A stretch of 64,000 nt of DNA, from contig JALJCO010012873.1 in the NCBI GenBank assembly GCA_023101725.1, positions 865,501 to 929,500 on the forward strand, in the 5' to 3' direction. Source of the stretch: Atherinomorus stipes (lineage: Eukaryota > Chordata > Actinopteri > Atheriniformes > Atherinidae). This document shows, one piece after another, positions 56,242 through 64,000 of this stretch (position 1 is its first letter; each line of letters opens with the position of its first letter). A program made the translations under genes and the position numbers. The notes beneath the pieces were generated by a model. That model searched no databases. It saw only the letters and a list, made by a program, of their open reading frames with translations, and was not told where the DNA came from.

Positions 56242-56825
56242 GGAGAATATAAACTTCACCAACTGAATGGAAGAAGAAACGATGAGTGAAAGAAGAGGAA
56301 AGGTATGGACACATAGGACAATGGGGAAGAGAACCTGATTGATTTATGAATGGGTTTGGTAGAATTGAATTGAGAAGGAGACTATGTTGTAGAAGACTAT
56401 TAAATATCATGATTTATTATAGGTACAATAGTAGTCCTTGCTAAATTTAGTTTTTTAGGAGCTGGTAGGCTATTAGAATTAGTATGTTTCTTTTTGTTTT
56501 GTTTAAATCAAATTTTCTCTTTAAATAAATGAAAACTTTACAATAAGAAAAATCAAAGTTTCGGAGTTTGAGAGGAATCTGTATGTAGGTGTTTTTTGTT
56601 TTTTTCTGGGAAGAAACAGTGTTCAAGAACGAACACGGAAATCATGCAAAAGTTACAGCATGAAAATCCACAAATGCCATCATTGAGAATGATGGACCAA
56701 ATGGAAGCCAATTTTTTTTTTAGGTTAGTTTGTTTTGGTTTTGAGGAGGAAAATGAATTGGGGTACGGTAAATGGATTAGTGTGAATGGGACTTTGCACT
56801 TTTCGTTTTGGTGTTATATGTATAA
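56242..56825 (+). other. L1 inter-ORF spacer
   Basis: 584 bp between ORF1 and ORF2, AT-rich, with stops in all frames by inspection of the short open stretches. No known motif is recognised. Confidence 0.6.
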
Positions 56826-59800
56826 ATGAGTGAAATAAGAATTTTGTCACAAAATATAAATGGCCTTAATAATTGTATAAAAAGGAAAAAAGTTGTGCAA
56901 AAATTAAAAAAGGAAGGGGATATAATATTCTTGCAAGAAACACATCTAAATAATATAGAGCATGAGAAACTTGGAAAATTAGCATCAGCACATATTTTTG
57001 CATCCTCATATGGCACAGCCAGAAGAGGAGTAGCTATTATGATACAAAGACGTATTCCCTTTGATCTTGAAAAGTTTGTTAAAGATAAAAATGGTAGATA
57101 TGTATTTGTTGTGGGGAGGGTAGATGGAAAGGTGATGTCTCTGCTGAATATTTATAACCCACCTGGTCAAGACTCTGAATTTATGAGGAAAATGGTGTCA
57201 TTATTGACCACAGAAGCAAAAGGTCTGGCAATCATTGGAGGGGATTTTAATTTGACAATGTGTGCTAAGGATACTCAAAGTAAAGGGAAACACAAAGCTG
57301 AAAAAACAGTTAAACTTTTAAAAAATATTGAAAAGGAGTTGGGCTTGATTGATGTATGGAGATATTTGAATCTTCATGAAAGAAAATATACGTTTTATTC
57401 AGAAGCACACAAGATCTATTCACGGTTGGATTACTTTTTTATGTTTAAGGAAGATATAACGAAAATAACAAAATGTGAAATAGGTTCTATAACCTTGGGA
57501 GACCATGCTCCAGTTACTTTAACCTTAAAATTACAAAATGAAAAAGGAAGTACATTATGGAGGTTTAATAATTCTTTACTGCAAGATAAATGTTTTAATG
57601 AAAAAATTAAACAAGTAATACAAGCTTATTTTCAAGATAATGATCAAGAAAGTATAACGCTTGTCACACTGTGGGAAGCTGCAAAAGCAACCATACGAGG
57701 TGAAATAATATCCTTCGCTTCCTGGAAGAAAAAGAGGTACAAGCAAGAGATCAATAAGGTAAAAGAAGAAATAGAAGAATTACAACAGGAACATGAACAA
57801 ACAGGAAATGAGGAAATTAAGGGAAAGCTAAAAGAAAGCCAAAATAAATTGAATGAAATCTTAAGTGAGGAAATAAGTAAATCACTCGCTTTTACCAAAC
57901 AACAATTCTATGATAACAGTTCAAAAGCATTAAAAATGTTAGCTTTTAAGATAAAAAAACAAAGAGAAAGGGCAACTATCTCAAAAATTAAAGGAGATAA
58001 CACAACTTACCATACAGATAAAAATGAAATAATAGAATGTTTTAGGAAATATTATGAAAAATTGTATGAGGAAATGGGAAATGCAAGTAATGAAAGTGGC
58101 TTATATTTGAACTCATTTAATCTACACCAGGTGACGGCAGATCAAAATGAAGAACTTATAAAACCGGTGACTGAGCAAGAAGTCCTGTCTGCAATAAAGA
58201 AGAGTAAGGTGGATAAGAGTCCAGGAAGTGACGGATACACTAATGAATTTTATAAATCTTTTAAAGAAGTATTGGTACCAATTCTATGTAGATTATTTAA
58301 TTGGATAATAAATAAAGCTGATTGGCCCCCCACATGGAATGATTCAATAATCAGTGTTCTTCCTAAGGAAGGTAAAGATCTTACAAAATGTTCCTCCTAT
58401 AGACCAGTGTCTCTGTTGAATGTGGACCAGAAACTGTTTACATCTGTTCTGGCCAATAGGTTATCAATAATTGTTCCACATTTAATAAATAAAGATCAGA
58501 CCGGTTTTGTCCATGGGAGACTTCTCTCAGATAACGTGAGAAGGACTCTGAATTTGGTGGACTGGGCACAGAGAAGTGGGGAGCAGGCTCTAATGTTAAC
58601 ATTAGATGCTGAAAAAGCCTTTGATCGGTTGTCGTGGAATTTTATTTTCGAAACATGTAAAGCTTTTGGTTTTCATGAGCGGTTTATAGATATATTGAGA
58701 GTAATGTACAAGAATCCAAAAGCGGTGGTAAAAGTGAATGGAGCATTGTCAAAAACACTGAGTTTGCATCGGGGTGTAAGGCAGGGAGACTGTCTCTCTC
58801 CATTGGTTTTTGTTCTATGTATAGAACCATTAGCAGAGAGCATTAGACAAAATGAAAATATAACTGGGATTAGTGTAGGAGGAAATGAATACAAATTGGC
58901 AATGTATGCAGATGATGTGCTGGTGACAGTGGTGGACGTTGAGAAATCATTAAATAACCTTATGGAAGATATTGAAAAATACAGTGCACACTCTGGGTAT
59001 AAACTCAATGAACATAAAACTGAGGCTATGATGATAGGTGAGGTAGATAATGAAATGAAGAGAAAATTCAGATTTAAATGGGATTGTGAGTATATAAAAT
59101 ACTTGGGGGTATATATACCTAAAAACATGGGCACATTAATGGAGATTAATTATGGGAAGTTGACAAATCAGATGAAAATTGAAATGGATCGGTGGAAGAT
59201 TCTGAATCTATCAATTTTTGAGAAAATTCAATCAATAAAAATGACTACATTGCCGAGATTTTTGTTTTTGTTTCAAACTTTGCCAAGCTATATACCACCC
59301 AAGTATTTTAAAGAATGGGATAACCTGCTAAGAAAATTTATTTGGGATGATAAAAAGCCTCGGGTTAAACTTAAAAGTTTGAAATTACCAAAGCTCGGAG
59401 GAGGCCTAGCATTACCAGATTTTGAGACTTATTTTAAAGCAACTCAGGTGAAGTCATTAATGTCTTGGATAAGTGATTCCAATATTCCAAGATGGAAAGA
59501 GATAGAAATAAATAGGGTACATTTAATAAAATCTGCTATATTCAAAACTCAGGATAAGGAACTTAAGGAAGAAATGAAAAATAATTACTGTATAGGAAAT
59601 ACTATTAAGATGTGGCAAAGAATTGTTAAAGGTATGAAAATAAATAACAAAGAAATGGTTTATTTGAGAGAAATTTCTAGAGATCCCGAATTTACTGCAA
59701 ATGCAATAGATAAAATTTTTAATGGCTGGGCTGAAAAGGGGCTTATAAGATTTTATCAATTGTTTGAAAATGGTCAAATGAAATCCTTTGAAGAAATTAT

Positions 59801-60578
59801 CAAACAATATAATATCCCAAAAAATCAATTTTATAAGTATTTACAAGTCCGTAGCTACCTGAATAGTAAGCTAGGAAAGAATGTATATGATTTACACCCC
59901 TTGATAGTTTATGTGGCAAATAATTGTAATAAGAAACATCAAAATACTTTGAGCCAGCTCTACCAAATACTGTCGAATCAAAAAGAGAAAATGGCAACTA
60001 ATGTTAAGATAAAATGGGAGATGGAGCTACATATTCAAATAAATGAAAATGATTGGGAACAGATGTGCATTGGAATTCATAAAACAACTATGTCCATATT
60101 TTGGAGAGAATTTGCTTGGAAAGTGATTATGAGATACTTCTTGGTTCCAGAGAGTATGAAAAAATATAATGGTACAAATGGTAAATGTTGGAGAAACTGT
60201 GGAGAAGAAAATGCTAATTATATTCACATTTTTTATACATGTAAAAAAATAGAGTTATTTTGGAAAGAAATGTTTAGAATTTTTGAAGACATATTTGAGA
60301 GGAAACTGGATTTAAAACCAGAAAATATTATTTTGGGTAAAATACCAATGAATATAGGTCGAGATGAAAGATATACATTTCAAATCCTTAGAATTACAGC
60401 ATTAAAGATAATAACTAAAGAGTGGAAGAAAAGTAACCCACCAGATGTAAAAAAATGGATTAATATAGTTCAAGAAGTAAAACTGAATGAAAAGATCTCT
60501 CACAAAATGAGGAATCTGGAACAGGAATTTAATAAAAAATGGCGCATAAAGGAAATGGGTAGCACAAATATTGAATGA
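56826..60578 (+). CDS. L1 ORF2 protein (endonuclease and reverse transcriptase)
   Basis: 1250 codons, near the 1275 of human L1, uninterrupted. ORF2p nicks target DNA and copies L1 RNA by target-primed reverse transcription. The N-terminal APE-type endonuclease shows its motifs in order: SQNINGL (8-14), LQETH (36-40), GGDFNL (138-143), SRLDYF (199-204) and DHAPV (226-230). The reverse transcriptase follows: KSPGSDGYTNEFYK, LPKEGKDLTKCSSYRPVSLL, LTLDAEKAFDRLSW, GVRQGDCLSP and the catalytic YADD (694-697). A C-terminal cysteine motif CWRNC...H...C spans residues 1121-1139, as in L1 ORF2. All catalytic residues I can check are intact. Start chosen at the ATG directly before SEIRILSQN, which is where L1 ORF2 normally begins. 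Low GC and A-rich codon use are typical of L1. Confidence 0.95.
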   Translation: MSEIRILSQNINGLNNCIKRKKVVQKLKKEGDIIFLQETHLNNIEHEKLGKLASAHIFASSYGTARRGVAIMIQRRIPFDLEKFVKDKNGRYVFVVGRVDGKVMSLLNIYNPPGQDSEFMRKMVSLLTTEAKGLAIIGGDFNLTMCAKDTQSKGKHKAEKTVKLLKNIEKELGLIDVWRYLNLHERKYTFYSEAHKIYSRLDYFFMFKEDITKITKCEIGSITLGDHAPVTLTLKLQNEKGSTLWRFNNSLLQDKCFNEKIKQVIQAYFQDNDQESITLVTLWEAAKATIRGEIISFASWKKKRYKQEINKVKEEIEELQQEHEQTGNEEIKGKLKESQNKLNEILSEEISKSLAFTKQQFYDNSSKALKMLAFKIKKQRERATISKIKGDNTTYHTDKNEIIECFRKYYEKLYEEMGNASNESGLYLNSFNLHQVTADQNEELIKPVTEQEVLSAIKKSKVDKSPGSDGYTNEFYKSFKEVLVPILCRLFNWIINKADWPPTWNDSIISVLPKEGKDLTKCSSYRPVSLLNVDQKLFTSVLANRLSIIVPHLINKDQTGFVHGRLLSDNVRRTLNLVDWAQRSGEQALMLTLDAEKAFDRLSWNFIFETCKAFGFHERFIDILRVMYKNPKAVVKVNGALSKTLSLHRGVRQGDCLSPLVFVLCIEPLAESIRQNENITGISVGGNEYKLAMYADDVLVTVVDVEKSLNNLMEDIEKYSAHSGYKLNEHKTEAMMIGEVDNEMKRKFRFKWDCEYIKYLGVYIPKNMGTLMEINYGKLTNQMKIEMDRWKILNLSIFEKIQSIKMTTLPRFLFLFQTLPSYIPPKYFKEWDNLLRKFIWDDKKPRVKLKSLKLPKLGGGLALPDFETYFKATQVKSLMSWISDSNIPRWKEIEINRVHLIKSAIFKTQDKELKEEMKNNYCIGNTIKMWQRIVKGMKINNKEMVYLREISRDPEFTANAIDKIFNGWAEKGLIRFYQLFENGQMKSFEEIIKQYNIPKNQFYKYLQVRSYLNSKLGKNVYDLHPLIVYVANNCNKKHQNTLSQLYQILSNQKEKMATNVKIKWEMELHIQINENDWEQMCIGIHKTTMSIFWREFAWKVIMRYFLVPESMKKYNGTNGKCWRNCGEENANYIHIFYTCKKIELFWKEMFRIFEDIFERKLDLKPENIILGKIPMNIGRDERYTFQILRITALKIITKEWKKSNPPDVKKWINIVQEVKLNEKISHKMRNLEQEFNKKWRIKEMGSTNIE

Positions 60579-61279
60579 CTCGGTGTTGATTTTGCTGATG
60601 TACTTCACTGGATATATGTTATAAAATCTGATGAAGAATTGTATACTGCAGAGTGTTTATCTTAGTAATTCAAATGGAGTTTGATTAAAAACATGAATTA
60701 AATGATAGTGAAGTGCACTACATTTTGAGTTATTGATGTCAAGATCATGGTAGAATCACATTAAAGTCGTTCAGTATGTGCTGAAGGTAAATGTTGTGCT
60801 GTGATTGTGCAGCCTTTTTGTGCTGTGTTGGGTTAAGGTCATGTGTGTATATATATATATATACTATGTAAAGAGAAAAGAAGGGGAAAAATGTGTTATT
60901 TCTGTGGTATCTGAAGGTAAAATGACTTAAGAAAGAAGGGAAAGAAAAGAAGATGACAATAACAGACATGAAATTGAAACTTGGTTTTTTTTGTTGTTTT
61001 TTTCCCCCCTTTTTTTCTTTTTCCTTTCTTTTTTTGATGATAAAGATCTTGGACAAAATCTTTTCCTCCTCAATTACTGTAATTGTTAATATGATTTTTT
61101 TTATTTTAATGATTATAATTTTGATTTTTATTTTATTTTATCTTTTTTTTCTTTATATGATTCTTTTTGTTTTCATATAATGTATATTCATGTTTATGTA
61201 TATATGCATGTATGTGAATATTCTTATACAACAAAATACCCTCGCAGGGAAATGAAAATAAAAAATTACAAAAAAAAAA
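60579..61279 (+). other. L1 3' UTR with poly(A) signal
   Basis: About 700 bp, with a TA microsatellite (60848-60863), T-rich tracts and AATAAA at 61257-61262. It ends in an A run that merges with the AA that starts the right direct repeat. Confidence 0.8.
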
Positions 61280-61517
61280 AATTTTTCACCAAGATCTTGC
61301 ATTGATGATGGTTGAGTCTGACCACAGCCTCCTCCCGCACATCCCAAAGATTCCCAATGGGGTTCAGATCTTAACTCTGTGGTGGCCAATCCATGTGTGA
61401 AAATGATGTCTCATGCTCCCTGAACCGGTCATTCACAATTTGAGCCTGATGAATTGTGGCACGGTCATCTTGGAATATGGCCGTGCCATCAGGGAAGAAA
61501 ATATCCATTGATGTAAT
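61280..61517. repeat. 238-bp direct repeat, right copy
   Basis: Repeats 54943-55180 without a difference that I can see, ending ATTGATGTAAT before AACCTGATCA. After this copy the Tc1 sequence continues in order, as expected for a target-site duplication. Confidence 0.85.
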
Positions 61518-61960
61518 AACCTGATCATTTAGTTTATTCAGGTATCAGCTGACCTCATTCTTTGAGCACATACTGTTGCTGAACCTGGACCTGAGCAACT
61601 GCAGCAACCCCAGATCATCACACTGCCCCCACAGGCTTGTACAGTAGTCGCTAGGATGCTGCTGCATCACTTCATCTGCCTTTCCAGCCACATTTCTTCC
61701 AGGAAGACAATGGGTCCCCACTATCCTTCCAGTTTTTAATAATGTGTTGCGCAGTTCTGAACCCAGTTTTAGTAGTTTCTTCATCTCCTTAGATGTTTTC
61801 TCTGCTTGATGTTGCCAATGATTTGACCCTTCCCAGACAGACTAACATCTTTTCCACCACCACAGGATGTGTCTTTCCACATGGTTGTTTAGGAAATGAT
61901 TATATCTCAGCTTTCCTTAGAGACCGAGACAGTATACACAGCACTTATGGCTGTTAAATT
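61518..61960 (-). pseudogene. Tc1-like transposon remnant, 5' part
   Basis: The reverse complement gives broken pieces of Tc1 transposase, including SVMIWG-like GGSVMIWGCCSCSGPG (near 61590-61640) just upstream of the QDD block of the left part. Stops and deletions are frequent. The outer terminus is not recognisable, so the right limit is approximate. Confidence 0.6.
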
Positions 61961-62772
61961 ATATTTCATTTATTTTGCGCTTGTCATTTCAGGTTGGAAG
62001 CAGGAAAAATGAGCTTCATCAACAAGAGTTTAACTAATTTTGCCCTTCAATGAATTAGTCAAAACTTAGAAATAAACAGTAAACTCAAGAGTTTCAGACA
62101 GCTGATAAAAGCATTAACACGTTTTGTGACATAAAACTGATCTAAGACAACTGATTTAAAAAAAAAAAGTCCTCTCTCCTTTCCTTCTCTTATAAATTGG
62201 AACCTCTTGTTGGATGATAAAATATTTCCTCCTCTACTTATTTTACATACTAATCAATTCACCGATTGATTCAAATTTTTCAGCATTCAAGGAACCCGTA
62301 ACTCACTTTCTGAACTGAACTTAAATTTCAGGGTTGAACACAGCGTCACACATAACAGCTCCAACATAAGTGACCAGAGATCTGGATCTTGAGACTGGCC
62401 CAGTATGGGGGTTGAGGCATGAATGAATGCCTGTGGAGAGCCTGACAGTTCAATACCCTATAGTCATGTGCAAAAGCAATTAGAGTTGCTGTCTGCTCGT
62501 CATCCTCAGACCAGCACAGTGTATTCAAAAGCCTGTTTCAGTCCAGGCGTGACATTTTCCCTCACCAAGCACTTGAGAGTCAGTTGTGTGGTAAAGTTAT
62601 CAGAAAGAAACAATCCTCAACAGGCCGCCCACCTGCTTTAAAATCATAACGTCTACAACATGACTGCATCAGATGGAGACGTTACCTCGTCCTGTCACTG
62701 CCGTGCCTCCATGTGTAACAAGAAAACAGTTTTCACTCTACTGGGAACATCATCCATCCATCATCCATCTAC

Positions 62773-62854
62773 AAGCACATCATCCCAGCCCTACTTCGTA
62801 GTCCCTTTTAAACCTTTAAAAGGGACTACAAGGTAGGGCTGGGATGATGTGCTT
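62773..62854. repeat. Hairpin: 40-bp arms around CC, mirroring a hAT end
   Basis: Left arm 62773-62812 and right arm 62815-62854 match as reverse complements at 38 of 40 positions. The right arm consists of flank, the 8-bp duplication CTACAAGG and the first 21 bases of the hAT element that starts at 62834. The left arm is thus an inverted copy of that junction. Confidence 0.92.
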
Positions 62855-63204
62855 TTCTCCCAACTCGATTCTTTCACCATTTTTTAGGTGCCGATTTGAT
62901 TTAAGTTGCGATTCATTAATATTGCAGATTATTGTGATTTTTAGCTTGGTTTTTTTTAACACCAAACCATTATCTGCCATTCTCTGCCTTCTGTTGAAGC
63001 TTTTTCCTGAAACAGATATAACGTCCAAGAAAAGCATTTTGCCCTCTGCTTTAGAAAAGCCAGAACTTTTTTTTTTTTTTTTACATCAAACTTATTAACA
63101 GACTAAAATGAAGCATTTAAATCAATTTTTGGACAAAAAATAATCATAATTTAAAGATTGTACAACAAAAAAAGTCACAATTAGATTTTTTTCTCCCACA
63201 CCTA
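62834..63204. mobile_element. Non-autonomous hAT element, 371 bp
   Basis: TAGGGCTGGGATGATGTGCT at the left and TTTTTTCTCCCACACCTA at the right are worn inverted ends. The 8-bp duplication CTACAAGG at 62826-62833 and 63205-63212 is perfect. It contains a T-rich tract and no transposase frame. Confidence 0.85.
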
Positions 63205-64000
63205 CTACAAGGCCTGAAAAATTCACCAAGACTGTTGCAAAGACTGGATCTTTAGACTGTAGCTACAGAGATGCGTACTTAAATCCAGGATTAAACCTGC
63301 CTGAAATTCTTAAGGCAGGAAAATCAGTAAGCTCAAACCAAAACTTTTCTGCTTCTAGTACAGGAAAAATGGAGAAAGTGATAATATGTCTCGTACTTAT
63401 TATTGAAATATAAATATACTGTGTTTCACTGTTCATAGTTTTAAAGAAAGATCTTTCCGTTTGCAGCACAGTGAACCAAACTGTCAACATGTTTACCTAC
63501 ACAGGACTGGACAGATGATGTTGGACCGTGGTCCACAGGTACTAATGAGGGTATTCTATCTGGAAATCTCAGTTATTCTGTTTTTTCAAATTACACATCA
63601 AAGAATCATCATCATCTCTACTTCATCTGACAAAAACTGATTTTAATAACTTACAACTCACACTGAAACATAAAACACTTATCTGGTTAAATAACTTGTC
63701 AAAAGTTGGAAAAGAAACAGCAGCAAACTTTCGGACACTGCTGGACACCGTGCACGTGATCAGACTGTTTCTGACTAAAAGCTTTTCATTTTCTGGTCAC
63801 AATGTTGCTCTGATCAGAGAAAATAACGTCACATTTCATGATATGAATTACTGAATCTCAGCAACACCACAGCTTATTGTCTCTTAGTCCATTAGCATTA
63901 CCTAGCATGACACGTGTTGCATGGCGTTAAGCTGGGCAGGAACACGAAACGTTGAATTTAGTGTTCAATTAACAACTAAGCACCAAAACTTGCAGTGTTT

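Larger units (their letters stand above)
55181..61279 (+). mobile_element. Full-length L1-type LINE retrotransposon, 6.1 kb
   Basis: A complete L1-clade element: a 140-bp leader, ORF1 (55321-56241), a 584-bp spacer, ORF2 (56826-60578), and a 3' UTR of about 700 bp with AATAAA (61257-61262) and a short A tail. Both ORFs are uninterrupted and the flanking 238-bp direct repeats look identical, so the insertion should be young and possibly competent. It is inserted in a Tc1 remnant in intron 1 of ryk, antisense to the gene. The very short 5' leader still begins with CTTCCGGT and AAGATGG motifs, so the 5' end looks complete. Compared with mammalian L1 the length is normal and the 5' UTR is much shorter. 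Confidence 0.93.
39890..64000 (-). other. ryk: ryk intron 1 (partial), at least 24 kb
   Basis: No ryk exon is recognisable to the right of 39889, so this is intron 1 by inference. It holds hAT elements (40859, 42160, 51453, 53759, 62834), a long-inverted-repeat region (47320-48170) and the L1 element in a Tc1 remnant (54789-61960). Stretches 42900-43560, 44480-47300, 49070-51440, 52850-53750 and 63220-64000 have no feature I can name beyond short microsatellites, such as ATA repeats near 45343-45361. Confidence 0.75.

Noticed and set aside
55455..61056. Open frames antisense to the L1 ORFs (for example at 57644-57898, 58673-59134, 59523-59828)
   Set aside because: They are shadows of the L1 coding strand without any recognisable protein motif.
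39890..64000. ryk exon 1 (signal peptide) within the window
   Set aside because: I found no minus-strand signal peptide followed by a phase-1 donor and the expected start of the WIF domain; it must be further right.

Overview
The window is vertebrate genomic DNA, almost certainly from a teleost fish and probably a percomorph (inferred from the repeat types; the species is not identifiable by eye). It is AT-rich and intron-dominated, and full of hAT, Tc1/mariner, TTAA-type and Harbinger-like DNA transposons, L2 and L1 retrotransposons and a tRNA-like SINE.

Only one host gene is visible: ryk, the Wnt-binding receptor pseudokinase, on the minus strand. Twelve exons can be placed with splice sites and compatible phases (871-1030, 1115-1224, 7558-7690, 11188-11257, 13910-13996, 21927-22052, 29151-29251, 32426-32558, 33097-33159, 36890-37021, 39587-39686, 39768-39889). 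They correspond to exons 2-13 of the 15-exon vertebrate gene and encode about 445 residues: WIF domain, cleavage linker, transmembrane helix, juxtamembrane segment and most of the pseudokinase domain. Exon 1 (signal peptide) must lie beyond 64000 and the last exons (end of the kinase lobe, PDZ-binding tail) before position 1. Everything from 39890 to 64000 is therefore intron 1.

The introns are a record of transposition. Many insertions can be bounded to the base by their target duplications: hAT elements with 8-bp duplications (1422-1822, 10410-10614, 16756-17153, 19995-20400, 30422-31562, 35207-36534, 42160-42685, 51453-52218, 53759-54177, 62834-63204), three related TA-flanked Tc1-type elements (about 3485, 23413, 33929), TTAA-flanked elements (5363-5976, 5981-7019, 27499-28479) and a SINE (21133-21533). 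Several are nested, for example a TTAA element and a MITE inside a decayed Tc1 transposase gene at 26660-28640.

The most striking feature is a full-length L1-type retrotransposon at 55181-61279 (both ORFs open, 306 and 1250 codons, with poly(A)). It sits inside an older Tc1-like copy and is flanked by a 238-bp direct repeat that I read as identical on both sides. If this is a target-site duplication it is far longer than usual for L1 and implies a very recent insertion. Other curiosities are a 40-bp-arm hairpin that mirrors the end of a hAT element (62773-62854), a recurrent composite hAT element with an inner palindromic insert at the same point in three copies, and two TTAA elements sharing a single TTAA. 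I found no convincing second host gene, RNA gene or CRISPR-like array.
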